Source: DATIVK01 sp035465955 (GTDB lineage Bacteria; Myxococcota; Myxococcia; Myxococcales; Anaeromyxobacteraceae). From it: 33,696 bases of DNA. The stretch covers positions 1-33,696 of the forward strand of contig DATIVK010000211.1 in NCBI GenBank assembly GCA_035465955.1, in the 5' to 3' direction. The notes under the pieces were generated by a model. The model searched no databases. It worked only from the letters and a program-made list of their open reading frames with translations, and was not told the DNA's origin. Positions within the stretch are counted from its first letter, which is position 1. The number at the start of each line of letters is the position of its first letter. The translations under genes and the position numbers were made by a program. Positions 7,384 to 17,286 of the stretch are shown here, piece after piece.

Positions 7384-8505
7384 ATGGATCCGCGCATCTA
7401 CCTCGACTTCAACGCCAGCACACCGATCGCCCCCGAGGTCGCGGAGGCGATGCGCCCATTCCTGACCGAGCACTTCGGCAACCCGTCGAGCCCGCACTGG
7501 GCGGGCGCGCCGGCGAAGGCGGCGGTGGAGCGGGCGCGGGCGCAGGTGGCGGCGCTGCTCGGCGCCGACGCCGCCGAGGTCGTCTTCACGAGCGGGGGGA
7601 CCGAGTCGGACAACCACGCGCTCGAGGGCGTCTTCTTCGCGAGCCGCGGGCGCGGCGACCACATCGTCACGAGCGCCGTCGAGCACCCGGCCATCCTCCA
7701 GCCGCTCCGCTTCCTGGAGACGCTCGGGGCGAAGGTGACGGTCGTGCCGGTGGACCGGGCCGGGCGGGTGAGCCCGGACGACGTCCGGAGGGCCCTCACG
7801 CCGAGGACGATCCTCGTCAGCGTCATGCACGCGAACAACGAGGTCGGGACGATCCAGCCGATCCGCGAGATCGCGGCGATCGCCCACGCGGCCGGCGCGC
7901 TCATGCACACCGACGCGGCGCAGAGCGTGGGGAAGATCCCGACCCGCGTCGACGACCTCGGCGTGGACCTGCTCTCCATCGCGGGGCACAAGCTCTACGC
8001 GCCGAAGGGCGTCGGGGCCCTCTTCATCCGGCGCGGCACCCGGATCGAGCCCTTCGTCCGCGGCGCGGGGCACGAGGGGGGCCGCAGGGCCGGCACGGAG
8101 AACGTCCTCCTCGACGTGGCGCTCGGCGCGGCCTGCGAGCTGGCCGGGCGCTGGGTCGGGATGGAGGCCGTCCGGGCCCTCCGCGATCGCTTCGAGCGGG
8201 AGTTGAGCGAGCGGCTCGGGGACCGGGTCACCGTGAACGGCGCGGGCGCCGAGCGGCTCCCCAACACGGCCAACGTCAACTTCGTCGGCCAGATCGGGGC
8301 CGAGGTCATGGCGCGCGTGCCGGGGCTCGCGGCCTCGACGGGCTCGGCCTGCCACGCCGGCTCCGTCGAGCTGTCGCCCGTGCTCGCGGCCATGGGCGTG
8401 CCCCCGCGCGAGGGGATGGGCGCCGTCCGGTTCAGCCTGGGGCGGACGACGACCTGGGAGGAGCTCGCGAGGGTCGTCGCGCTGGTGACGGCTCCTCTCT
8501 CCTGA
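7384..8505 (+). CDS. Cysteine desulfurase (NifS/IscS family)
   Basis: A 373-residue pyridoxal-phosphate enzyme of class V aminotransferase fold. It takes sulfur from L-cysteine as an enzyme persulfide for iron-sulfur cluster and other sulfur-cofactor assembly, releasing alanine. The PLP lysine is Lys203 in SIAGHKLYAPKG, the His after TDAAQS and the GGTESDN loop fit the family, and the catalytic cysteine is Cys323 in TGSACHAG. The flexible loop has the S-C-H form of group I (NifS/IscS-like) enzymes, but the protein is about 30 residues shorter than E. coli IscS. No scaffold gene (iscU/nifU) is adjacent. It precedes the sulfur amino acid/CO dehydrogenase unit by 210 bases and could feed its iron-sulfur clusters, which is inference. 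The ATG start follows a candidate leaderless promoter. Confidence 0.9.
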   Translation: MDPRIYLDFNASTPIAPEVAEAMRPFLTEHFGNPSSPHWAGAPAKAAVERARAQVAALLGADAAEVVFTSGGTESDNHALEGVFFASRGRGDHIVTSAVEHPAILQPLRFLETLGAKVTVVPVDRAGRVSPDDVRRALTPRTILVSVMHANNEVGTIQPIREIAAIAHAAGALMHTDAAQSVGKIPTRVDDLGVDLLSIAGHKLYAPKGVGALFIRRGTRIEPFVRGAGHEGGRRAGTENVLLDVALGAACELAGRWVGMEAVRALRDRFERELSERLGDRVTVNGAGAERLPNTANVNFVGQIGAEVMARVPGLAASTGSACHAGSVELSPVLAAMGVPPREGMGAVRFSLGRTTTWEELARVVALVTAPLS

Positions 8506-8598
8506 CCGGGAGGCGTCGCGGCGCCGCCGTGTCCTATATGACGGCCGGGCGGAGGACTGGGACGCCGGCGTCGACGCACCTCGTAGCCACATAATCCA

Positions 8599-8610
8599 CC
8601 GTGTTTACGG
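8599..8610. promoter_or_regulatory. Small inverted repeat upstream of the metB-like gene
   Basis: CCGT-GTTT-ACGG, 4-bp arms around a T-rich centre, in an AT-richer patch of the 210-base gap 8506-8715. It could be half of an operator or only a chance palindrome. Confidence 0.2.
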
Positions 8611-8653
8611 GACCTCCTGCTGCCCGCGGGGCCGCGTCCGGCGTGCGACCGTC

Positions 8654-8682
8654 TTGCATATTGGACGCGCCTCCTGTATCCC
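8654..8682 (+). promoter_or_regulatory. Candidate promoter of the metB-cysK-cooS unit
   Basis: TTGCAT (8654-8659), a 17-base spacer and TATCCC (8677-8682), an AT-rich island in GC-rich DNA. It would give a leader of about 25-30 bases that carries AGAGG before the ATG at 8716. Each hexamer matches the consensus at only half its positions. An alternative -10-like TATATG lies at 8535-8540. I saw no riboswitch fold that I can defend in this gap. Confidence 0.3.
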
Positions 8683-8715
8683 GGAGCCTCACGTCGCCCC
8701 GCGGCAAGAGGCTCC

Positions 8716-9996
8716 ATGTCAGACGCACATCTCGACCCGAACATCCCGGGCAACCCGGCCTACCACTTCACCATCGTCCCGCCGGGGACGCCGGCGAAGG
8801 CCGGCTGGGCCGGCCGCGACGCGCTGGTGCCGGGCTCCCGCACGGCCACGCAGTGCGTCCACGCGGGCGTCCTCCCCGACCCGACCTTCGGGGCGGTGAT
8901 GCCCCCGATCTACCAGTCCTCGACCTTCGCCTTCCGGGACGTCTGCACCAACGCCGTCTACGACTACACCCGCAGCGGCAACCCGACGCGCGCGGCCCTC
9001 GAGACGGCGCTCGCGCTGCTGGAGGGGGGCGCGGGCGCGACCTGCACGAGCACGGGCATGAGCGCGGTGACCGTGGCGCTCAACCTGCTCCCGCACGGCA
9101 GCCACCTGCTCTGCACCGTGGACTGCTACGGCGGCACCTTCCGGGCCCTCGAGCACGCCAAGGTCACCTACGGCCTCGAGGTCACCTACCTGGACCTCGC
9201 GGACCCCGGCGCCGTCGCCGCCGCCTTCCGCGCGAACACGCGGATGGTCTGGATCGAGACGCCCTCCAACCCGCTGCTGCGGCTGACCGACATCTCCGCG
9301 GTCGCCGCGCTGGCCCGCGCGCGCGGCGCCCTCACGGTCGTCGACAACACCTTCCTCTCCCCCGCGTCGCAGCAACCCTTCCGCCACGGCGCGGACCTGG
9401 TCGTCCACTCCACGACCAAGTACCTCAACGGCCACAGCGACGTGGTCGGGGGCGCGGTCGTCGCCGCGCCCGGCGAGACGGCGCTCGTCCAGAGGATCCA
9501 GAGCGTCAACAACCTGCTCGGCACCTCTCAGAGCCCGCACGACTGCTTCCTCGTCCTCCGGGGGCTCAAGACGCTGCTCCTGCGGATGCGCGCCCACGAG
9601 GCCGGCGCGCTCGCCGTCGCCGGGTTCCTCGCCGCGCACCCGGCGGTCGGCAAGGTCCACTACCCGGGCCTCGCGACCCACCCCCAGCACGACCTGGCGC
9701 GTCGCCAGCAGACCGGCTTCGGCGGGATGGTCAGCTTCGAGCTCGCCGACGGGCGCCGCGAGCGCGTCGACCACGTGCTGCGCACCCTGCGCTGGTTCAC
9801 GCTCGCGGAGAGCCTCGGCGGCGTCGAGAGCCTGGTCGCCCACCCCGCGACCATGACGCACGCGTCGATGACCCCGGCGGCGCGCGAGCGCGCCGGCATC
9901 ACCGACGGCGTCATCCGGCTCTCCGTCGGGATCGAGGACCCGGCGGACCTGATCGCCGACCTCGACGGCGCGCTGCGCACCCTCCCCTCGCGCTGA
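8716..9996 (+). CDS. Cystathionine gamma-synthase/lyase family enzyme (Cys/Met metabolism PLP enzyme)
   Basis: A 426-residue PLP enzyme of the Cys/Met metabolism family. The hallmark YDYTRSGNPTR segment is present near residue 80. The PLP lysine is Lys235 in HSTTKYLNGHSDVVGG, the VVDNTF motif supplies the Asp that holds the PLP ring nitrogen, and the C-terminal RLSVGIED segment binds substrate carboxylate. It could be cystathionine gamma-synthase (MetB, forward transsulfuration), cystathionine gamma-lyase (reverse transsulfuration) or cystathionine beta-lyase; sequence alone does not decide. The adjacent cysteine synthase-like gene fits a cysteine-producing pair such as the MccA/MccB pair of Bacillus. 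It carries about 30 extra residues at the N-terminus. The ATG has AGAGG upstream. It is the first gene of a nine-gene unit that includes cooS. Confidence 0.88.
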   Translation: MSDAHLDPNIPGNPAYHFTIVPPGTPAKAGWAGRDALVPGSRTATQCVHAGVLPDPTFGAVMPPIYQSSTFAFRDVCTNAVYDYTRSGNPTRAALETALALLEGGAGATCTSTGMSAVTVALNLLPHGSHLLCTVDCYGGTFRALEHAKVTYGLEVTYLDLADPGAVAAAFRANTRMVWIETPSNPLLRLTDISAVAALARARGALTVVDNTFLSPASQQPFRHGADLVVHSTTKYLNGHSDVVGGAVVAAPGETALVQRIQSVNNLLGTSQSPHDCFLVLRGLKTLLLRMRAHEAGALAVAGFLAAHPAVGKVHYPGLATHPQHDLARRQQTGFGGMVSFELADGRRERVDHVLRTLRWFTLAESLGGVESLVAHPATMTHASMTPAARERAGITDGVIRLSVGIEDPADLIADLDGALRTLPSR

Positions 9997-10003
9997 GCCC
10001 TCC

Positions 10004-10917
<914 letters not shown>

Positions 10918-10921
<4 letters not shown>

Positions 10922-12906
10922 AGGACCACATCCCCTCCCTCAACGTCGACGTACCGGACAAGGCCGAGGTGATCGCCTCGACGCCGAACCCGGCCTCGCG
11001 CGAGCTGCTCCAGCACCTGGAGGGGCTCGGGATCGAGACCCTCTTCGATCGGTTCGAGCAGCAGAAGCCGCAGTGCTCCTTCGGGCTCACCGGCCGCTGC
11101 TGCCGGATGTGCCAGTGGGGGCCGTGCCGGATCGGCCCGAAGGCCGAGCGCGGCATCTGCGGCAAGGACCAGGACGCGATGGTCATCGGCAACGTGCTCC
11201 GCGCCCTCGTCGCCGGCCTCTCCGCGCACGGCCGCCACGCGCACGAGGCGATGTTCTCGCTGCTCGCGGCGGCGGAGGGGAAGGCGCACCTCCGGATCAA
11301 GGGGCCCGAGCGCGTGCTCGACCTGGCGAGGCGCTTCGGCGCCGCCGCCGAGGGCCGGCCCGTCGAGGAGGTGGCGAAGGAGGTGACCGGGATCCTCATC
11401 CAGGACCTCGGCCGGCTCGACGCCTCGCCCCTGCGGACCCTGGAGGCCTTCGCGCCGCCGGAGCGGCTCCAGCGATGGCGCGAGCTCGGCATCCTCCCCC
11501 GCAGCGCCAGCTACGAGGTCATGGAGGCGCTCCACATGACCACCCTCGGGGGCTGCACCGACTGGACGGCCCTCGCGGAGCAGGAGCTCCGCGCGGCGCT
11601 CGCCTACTGCTACAGCACGCTCTTCGGCTCGTCGTTCGCCACCGAGATGCTCTTCGGGCTGCCGCAGCCGAAGGTCACCACCGTGAACTACGGGATCCTG
11701 AAGGCCGACCACGTGAACGTGCTCATGCACGGCCACTCGCCGGTGATGGTCGAGGTGATCCTGGAGAAGCTCCGGAGCCCCGCGCTCGAGGCGGCGGCGC
11801 GCGACGCGGGCGCGAAGGGGATCGTGGTGGGGGGCCTCTGCTGCTCGGGCGAGGAGCTGCTCGCCCGGCACGGGGTCTCGACGGTCACCAACATCGGCGG
11901 ACAGGAGCTGGTGATGGGGACCGGCGCCGTCGACGCCGTGGTCGTGGACATGCAGTGCGTCATCCCCGGCATGAAGATCCTCGCGGACTGCTTCGGGACC
12001 CAGATCATCACGACCTGCAAGTCCAACCGGATCCCCGGGGCGCTCCACGTCCCGTTCGATCCCGAGGCGCCGGAGCAGCTCCACGAGGACGCGGAGCGCG
12101 TCGCCCGCGCCGCGATCGAGGCGTTCCGCCGCCGCGACCGCTCCAGGATCCGCATCCCCCAGGTCACGACCGCCGCGCAGGTCGGCTGGAGCTACGAGAA
12201 CGTCCTGGAGACGCTCGGCGGCGCGGAGCGGATCGTCGCGCTGCTGCGCGACGGCACGCTCGAGGGGCTCGCCACCATCGTCGGCTGCAACACGCCCAAG
12301 GTCCCCTACGAGCGCAACCACGTGACCCTCGCGCGGGAGCTCATCCGGTCGGACGTCCTGCTGCTCACGACCGGGTGCTGCGCGCACGCCCTCCTCGACG
12401 ACGGCCTCTGCGGCCCCGACGCCGCCGGCCTCGCCGGCCCCGGCCTCTCCCGCGTCTGCCGCGAGCGCGGCCTGCCGCCGGTGCTCGCCGTCGGCGGCTG
12501 CGTGGACAACACCCGCACGCTCCGGCTCTTCGGGGAGATCGCCCGCGCCGCCGGCGTCCCGATGAAGGATCTTCCGTTCATGTTCGTCGGGCCCGAGCCG
12601 GGGAACGAGAAGACCGTCGGGCAGGGGCTCAGCTTCCTCGTCCATGGCGTCAGCAACCTCGTGGGGTTCCCCGCGCAGGTGCCGCCCGCGATCCCGCGGC
12701 CGAAGCCGGACGCGCCGGGAGAGCTGGACCGTGGGAGCAATGACGTCGTCGACTTCCTCGCCGGCTCCGACGGGGTGCTGAAGCTCCTCGGCGCCAAGAT
12801 CTACACGGAGCCCGACCCGAAGCTCGGCGCGCAGACCATCCGGATGCACCTCCACCGAAAGCGGCTCGCCCTCGGCTGGGCCGGACCCCCCACCTCGGAG
12901 ACGTGA
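10918..12906 (+). CDS. cooS: Anaerobic Ni-Fe carbon monoxide dehydrogenase catalytic subunit
   Basis: A 662-residue homodimeric-type CODH that interconverts CO and CO2 at a Ni-Fe-S C-cluster in the cytoplasm. All cluster ligands known from Carboxydothermus CODH-II have counterparts: Cys53 and Cys61 (D-cluster), Cys62, Cys65, Cys70 and Cys81 (B-cluster), and His273, Cys309, Cys347, Cys457, Cys487 and Cys528 (C-cluster). The catalytic lysine is Lys565 in GNEKTVGQG. The B-cluster loop is about three residues shorter and the protein about 25 residues longer than CODH-II. Of the histidine relay, His104 and His107 are present, but the third position appears to be Glu110 (with His109 next to it). 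No cooF ferredoxin, cooC nickel chaperone, hydrogenase or acetyl-CoA synthase gene is in the window. The ATG overlaps the cysK stop, and its own stop overlaps the next start. Confidence 0.96.
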
Positions 12907-13892
12907 GCATGAGCGCCATCGGACGAAGGGACCTCCTGAAGCTCCTGGGCACGGCGGGCGGCGCCGCAGCCGTCGGGAGCCTCCTGCCGGCCTGCCGCAA
13001 GGCGGCGGACGCCAGGGCGACCGTGCGCCTCGGCTACCTGCCGCTCACGGATCACCTCACCGTCATCGCCGCGGCGCGCTCGGCCTTCTCGTCGCTCGAT
13101 CTCCAGCCGGTGAAGTTCGCGAGCTGGCCCGAGCTGGCGGAGGCGGTGAAGGCGGGCGCCGTCGAGGCCGCCTTCGCCCTCACGCCGATCGCCCTCGCGC
13201 TCCGAGGCAAGGGGGTGCCGGTGAAGCTGGTCCTCCTCGGCCACCGGAACGGCAGCGCGCTCACGGTGAAGGCAGGGGCCGCCGTCTCCACGATCGCCGA
13301 CCTCAAGGGGCAGGCGATCGCCGTCCCGAGCCGCTTCTCCACGCACCACCTCATCCTCCGCCGGATGCTCGAGGGCGCGGGGCTCCAGGCCGGAGACGTC
13401 CGGATCGTCGAGATGCCGCCGCCGGAGATGGTCCAGGCGCTCTCGACCGATCGGATCGGCGCCTTCATCGTCGCCGAGCCCTTCGGCGGCCAGGCGGAGC
13501 TCCAGGGAGTCGGGAAGGTGCTCGCCTTCTCCAAGGACGTCTGGCCCAACCACGTCTGCTGCGGGCTCCTCGCGCGGGAGGACCTCATCGACGCCCGCGG
13601 CGGGAGCGTCCAGGAGCTGGTGGACGGCCTCGTCGACGCGGGCCGGTTCATCGGCCGGAGCCCCGCGGAGGCGGCGAAGCTCTCGACCCGGTACCTCGGG
13701 CAGAAGGAGGAGGTCGTGCTCCACGTCCTCACCCACCCGCGAGACCGCGTGACGTTCGACGACCTCGTCCCCACCCGAGCCGATCTGGAGGCCACGCAGG
13801 CGGACCTGCTCCGCTTCGGCATCGCCGCGGCGCCGGTGGATCTCGGCGCCTTCCTCGACGATCGGTTCGCCCGGAAGGCGTACGGCCGGTGA
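12903..13892 (+). CDS. ABC transporter substrate-binding protein (NitT/TauT, NMT1-like)
   Basis: A 327-329 residue periplasmic binding protein of the NrtA/SsuA/NMT1 group. A twin-arginine motif (GRRDLLKLLG, residues 7-16) is followed by a hydrophobic stretch and LLPAC, a lipobox-like site, so it is probably exported, possibly by Tat, and lipid-anchored. The mature protein begins with the family signature RLGYLPLTDH. A typical DLKGQAIAVPSRFSTHH segment lies mid-protein, and a Cys-Cys pair occurs in NHVCCGLL. Ligands of the family include taurine, sulfonates, nitrate, cyanate and thiamin precursors; the one here cannot be read from sequence. The start is GTG at 12903, overlapping the cooS stop, or ATG at 12909. 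Permease and ATPase genes follow directly, completing an importer. Confidence 0.88.
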   Translation: MSMSAIGRRDLLKLLGTAGGAAAVGSLLPACRKAADARATVRLGYLPLTDHLTVIAAARSAFSSLDLQPVKFASWPELAEAVKAGAVEAAFALTPIALALRGKGVPVKLVLLGHRNGSALTVKAGAAVSTIADLKGQAIAVPSRFSTHHLILRRMLEGAGLQAGDVRIVEMPPPEMVQALSTDRIGAFIVAEPFGGQAELQGVGKVLAFSKDVWPNHVCCGLLAREDLIDARGGSVQELVDGLVDAGRFIGRSPAEAAKLSTRYLGQKEEVVLHVLTHPRDRVTFDDLVPTRADLEATQADLLRFGIAAAPVDLGAFLDDRFARKAYGR

Positions 13893-14698
13893 GCGGCGCC
13901 CGCTCGCCAGGAGCCGTCGCGAGGACGCTCGACCGCTGGCTCGTGCCGGCCTCGGGGGTGGGCACCCTCCTCGGCGCCTGGCAGGTGGCGTCGAGCTCGG
14001 GGCACTGGACCCCCGAGCAGCTCCCCGGCCCGGCGGCGGTGCTGCGCGCCGGGGCGGAGCTCGTCGCGACCGGGACGCTCGCCGCGCACGTCGGCGCCAG
14101 CCTCGCCCGCTTCCTGGCGGCCTACGCCCTCGCGGCCGGGCTGGCCGTCACCCTGGGGCTCCTCTTCGGCTGGCGCGAGCGGCTCTGGCGCGCCGTCGAT
14201 CCGCTCGTCCAGCTGATCCGGCCGGTCTCGCCGATCGCGTGGTTCCCGCTGGCGGTCCTCTGGCTCGGGATCGGGGACGCCCCGGCGATCGCCATCATCT
14301 TCCTCGCGGCCTTCTTCCCCGCCCTCCTCACCACGGTCGCCGCGGTGCGCCGGGTGGATCCCCTCCTGCTCCGGATCGCCCGGAACTTCGGCTCGCGCGA
14401 GCGGGACATCGTCCTCAAGGTGGTCGTGCCGGCCGCCTTTCCCCAGGTCGCCGTCGGCCTCCACATCGCCCTCGGCGCGGCGTGGGTCTACCTCGTGGCC
14501 GGGGAGATGCTGGGGGCGCGCTCGGGGCTCGGCTTCCTCGTGATGGACGCCCGGAACTTCCTGCGGACCGACCTCCTCCTGTTCGCCGTGCTCATGATCG
14601 GCCTCATCGGTCTCGCGCTCGACAAGGCCATCGCGGCGGTGGAGCGGCGCATCTACCTGGCGTGGGGGCTGCCGCCGGCGCGCGAGGAGGCGCCGTGA
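13889..14698 (+). CDS. ABC transporter permease (NitT/TauT type, SsuC-like)
   Basis: A 269-residue inner-membrane permease with about six membrane spans. The conserved cytoplasmic EAA-type loop is in the segment RNFGSRERDIVLKVVVPAAFPQ near residue 175, which docks with the ATPase. The PVSPIAWFPLAVLWLGIGD segment around residue 115 is typical of SsuC/TauC/NrtB permeases. The GTG start overlaps the stop of the binding-protein gene and its stop overlaps the GTG of the ATPase gene, so the three importer subunits are coupled. The substrate is unknown; sulfonate or another small anion would suit the sulfur amino acid genes upstream, while metal or CODH cofactor delivery would suit cooS. Both are guesses. 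Confidence 0.9.
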   Translation: MSGARSPGAVARTLDRWLVPASGVGTLLGAWQVASSSGHWTPEQLPGPAAVLRAGAELVATGTLAAHVGASLARFLAAYALAAGLAVTLGLLFGWRERLWRAVDPLVQLIRPVSPIAWFPLAVLWLGIGDAPAIAIIFLAAFFPALLTTVAAVRRVDPLLLRIARNFGSRERDIVLKVVVPAAFPQVAVGLHIALGAAWVYLVAGEMLGARSGLGFLVMDARNFLRTDLLLFAVLMIGLIGLALDKAIAAVERRIYLAWGLPPAREEAP

Positions 14699-15474
14699 GC
14701 CAGGTCCGAATCGCGCTGCGGTCGGTCGAGAAGCGCTTCGAGAGCCCGCGCGGCTCGGTCACCGCCCTGTCCGCCGTCGACCTCGAGATCCGCGACGGGG
14801 AGTTCGTCTGCCTCGTCGGCCCGAGCGGCTGCGGCAAGTCCTCGCTCCTCGACCTCGTCGCCGGCTTCGACGAGCCGTCCGCGGGCGCCGTCGAGGTCGA
14901 CGGCGTGGCCGTGGCCGGCCCCCAGCGGAAGGTCGTGACGCTCTTCCAGGCGTACGGCCTCTTCCCGTGGCGCAACGTGCTCGGGAACGTCGAGTACGGG
15001 CTCGAGGTCTCCGGCGTGCCGCGGCGGGAGCGACGCGAGGTGGCGTTGCAGTGCCTCGACCTCGTCGGGCTCTCGGCCTTCGCGCGCCACCACCCCCACG
15101 AGCTCTCCGGCGGCATGCAGCAGCGGATCGCGCTCGCGCGTGCCCTCGCGGTCGATCCCGAGTGCATCCTCATGGACGAGCCGTTCGGCGCGCTCGACGC
15201 GATCACCCGGATCAAGCTCCAGGAGGAGCTGGCGCGCATCTGGGAGCAGCGGCGCAAGACGATCGTCTGCGTGACCCACGACATCGAGGAGGCCGTCTTC
15301 CTCGCCGACCGCATCCTGGTGATGGCGTCCAACCCCGGGCGGGTGAAGACCGTCCTGGACGTGCGCCTCCCACGGCCGCGCTCCCGGACCAGCGCGGACT
15401 TCGACGCGCTCCGGCGCCGCGTCTACGAGGAGCTGGAGCTGGTGCACGAGCTGCAGCCGGACTACGCGATCTGA
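14695..15474 (+). CDS. ABC transporter ATP-binding protein (NitT/TauT type, SsuB-like)
   Basis: A 259-residue ATPase that powers the importer. The Walker A motif GPSGCGKSS is at residues 42-50, the Q-loop is in TLFQAYGLFPWRN, the signature is LSGGMQQR, Walker B is CILMDEPFGALD and the switch His is in VCVTHDIEEA. The LFPWRN and EAVFLADR segments are characteristic of the SsuB/TauB/NrtD group. The start is the GTG at 14695, which overlaps the permease stop by four bases; a longer frame upstream is a shadow of the permease gene. A gap of 31 bases separates it from the next gene, the only break larger than ten bases inside the unit. Confidence 0.92.
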   Translation: MSQVRIALRSVEKRFESPRGSVTALSAVDLEIRDGEFVCLVGPSGCGKSSLLDLVAGFDEPSAGAVEVDGVAVAGPQRKVVTLFQAYGLFPWRNVLGNVEYGLEVSGVPRRERREVALQCLDLVGLSAFARHHPHELSGGMQQRIALARALAVDPECILMDEPFGALDAITRIKLQEELARIWEQRRKTIVCVTHDIEEAVFLADRILVMASNPGRVKTVLDVRLPRPRSRTSADFDALRRRVYEELELVHELQPDYAI

Positions 15475-15505
15475 CCCGTCGCATGCTTCTGGAGGAACGT
15501 CTTCG

Positions 15506-16591
15506 ATGCGGATGATCTTCTTCGGCGGGCTGCGCCGCCGGTGGCCGGAGCACCTCCTCGTGGCGCTCGTCATCGCCGCGATCGTCACGGGGTTGGGGGC
15601 GCTGCGCGGCGCGTCGTCGGCCGCGGAGGCCGAGGTGCACGACCTCGCGCACCGGCTCGGGCGCAACATGCTCCTGCTCCCGGCGGACACCGATCCCGCG
15701 GACTTCTACGCCCAGCGCTACCGCGGCGGTCTCCCCGACTCCACCCCCGAGTCCATCCGCGCCTCGCCCGCGGGCGCGCACGTCAGCTCGATGGAGGCAC
15801 GCCTCTACGGGAACCTCGACGTGCGCGGGACGCAGGTCATCGTGGTGGGCGAGGACGCCGGCTGGGCGGCGCCACCGGACGGCGCGATCCCCGTCGTGGT
15901 GGGCGAGGCCGCGGCTCGCGCCCTCGGCCTTCAGCAGGGGGCCTCCCTCGAGGTGAAGGGGGAGCGGCTCATCGTCACGGCGGTGGCCCAGCAACCCCCC
16001 GACGGCCTCGACACCGCGCTCTTCGTGCCCCTCTCTGCGGCGCAGCGCCTGCTCGGCGCCCCGGGTCAGCTCTCGGCGATCCGGCTCGCCGGCTGCTGGT
16101 GCCGCGTCGACGTCCGGGCGCTCGGGACCCGGATCGAGTCGGCCGTCCCGGGGAGCAGGGCCATCACGGTGGCGGCGCTCCTCGAGGCGCAGAAGGGGAC
16201 GGTCGACGTGGTCCGTCGGTACGGCGCGCTCCTGCACCTCGCCGCGGTGCTGCTCGTCGGCGCCCTCGTGGCCGCCCTGTCGCTCTCCGGCGCCCGCCGG
16301 CGCGCCCGTGAGCTTGGGCTCCTCGTCGCCATCGGCGCAGAGCCGGCGACGCTCGGCGGGCTCCTCGTCCTCGAGGCGGCGCTCGTCGGGCTCGCGGGGG
16401 GCCTCCTCGGCTCGCTCGCGGCCGGGCCGGCGACGCGCTGGCTGATCGGGGCGGCGGCCGGGAGCGCGCCCTCTCCTTCCGTCACCCTCGTCCTCGGCGC
16501 AGCGGCCCTCTCCGCCCTCGCCGCCACCCTGCCCGCACGGCACGCCGCCGCGCTGGACCCCGCCGCTTCGCTCCGGGAGACCGCGACATGA
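15506..16591 (+). CDS. FtsX-like ABC permease (MacB/LolCE family) with a CWC motif
   Basis: A 361-residue membrane protein of the FtsX/MacB permease family: one N-terminal span (about residues 15-35), a periplasmic domain of about 200 residues, then three C-terminal spans (about 245-345) joined by the conserved RRRARELGLLVAIGA loop. These permeases transmit ATPase movement to the periplasmic side; they extrude or release substrates rather than import them. The periplasmic domain holds an unusual Cys-Trp-Cys at residues 197-199, its only cysteines, placed just before the domain returns to the membrane. It could form a disulfide or bind a metal. The ATG at 15506 has GGAGGA at a good distance. 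The stop overlaps the following ATPase start (ATGA). Confidence 0.85.
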   Translation: MRMIFFGGLRRRWPEHLLVALVIAAIVTGLGALRGASSAAEAEVHDLAHRLGRNMLLLPADTDPADFYAQRYRGGLPDSTPESIRASPAGAHVSSMEARLYGNLDVRGTQVIVVGEDAGWAAPPDGAIPVVVGEAAARALGLQQGASLEVKGERLIVTAVAQQPPDGLDTALFVPLSAAQRLLGAPGQLSAIRLAGCWCRVDVRALGTRIESAVPGSRAITVAALLEAQKGTVDVVRRYGALLHLAAVLLVGALVAALSLSGARRRARELGLLVAIGAEPATLGGLLVLEAALVGLAGGLLGSLAAGPATRWLIGAAAGSAPSPSVTLVLGAAALSALAATLPARHAAALDPAASLRETAT

Positions 16592-17286
16592 TCCAGATCC
16601 AGAACGTGACGAAGACCTTCCAGTCGCCGGGGGGCGGAGAGGTCCAGGCGCTCGCGGCGGTGAGCCTCTGGATCGGCCAGGGGGAGTTCCTCGCCGTCGT
16701 CGGCGCGAGCGGCAGCGGGAAGTCCACGCTCCTCTTCACCGTAGGAGGGGTGTCGGCGCCCACCTCGGGGAGCGTGAGGCTCGGAGAGCGCTTCGTCTAC
16801 GACCTCCCCCCCTCCGAGCGGGCGGCGCTCCGGCGCACCGACGTCGGGTTCGTCTTCCAGACCTTCAACCTCGTCCCCTACCTCACGACGCTGGAGAACG
16901 TGATGCTGCCGGCGCTGCTCCAGGGGCGAAGCCGGCCCGACGCCGAGGCCGCGGCGATGGGGCTGCTCGAACGTCTTGGGATCGCGACCCGCCGCGCGCA
17001 CCGTCCCAGCCAGCTCTCCGTGGGGGAGCGGCAGCGCGCGGGGATCGCCCGCAGCCTCGTGAACGGCCCGAAGGTGCTCCTCGCCGACGAGCCGACGGGC
17101 AACCTCGATCCCGTCGCCGCGGCGCAGGTCATCGACCTCTTCCGCGAGCTGAACGACGAGGGGCAGACCCTCGTCATGGTCACCCACGACCCCCTGCTCG
17201 CCGAGAGGGCCCGGCGCGTCGTCCGGCTGGAGGCCGGCGCGGTCCGGGAGGATCGTCCCGGCCGCGAGCAGAGGCGGGCGTCGTGA
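16588..17286 (+). CDS. ABC ATPase of MacB/LolD type
   Basis: A 232-residue ATPase. Walker A is GASGSGKST at residues 39-47, the Q-loop is in VGFVFQTFNLVPYLT, the signature reads LSVGERQR (Val in place of the usual Gly), Walker B is KVLLADEPTGNLD and the switch His is in VMVTHDP. The NLVPYLT and DEPTGNLD segments are marks of the LolD/MacB/FtsE group, distinct from the importer ATPase upstream. It sits between two FtsX-like permease genes and overlaps both by four bases, so the three proteins very likely form one complex with two different permeases, as in LolCDE. Confidence 0.92.
   Translation: MIQIQNVTKTFQSPGGGEVQALAAVSLWIGQGEFLAVVGASGSGKSTLLFTVGGVSAPTSGSVRLGERFVYDLPPSERAALRRTDVGFVFQTFNLVPYLTTLENVMLPALLQGRSRPDAEAAAMGLLERLGIATRRAHRPSQLSVGERQRAGIARSLVNGPKVLLADEPTGNLDPVAAAQVIDLFRELNDEGQTLVMVTHDPLLAERARRVVRLEAGAVREDRPGREQRRAS

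Noticed and set aside
8506..8715. SAM or other riboswitch before the metB-like gene
   Set aside because: I could not find a conserved core or consistent stems; only a short inverted repeat and weak promoter boxes are visible.
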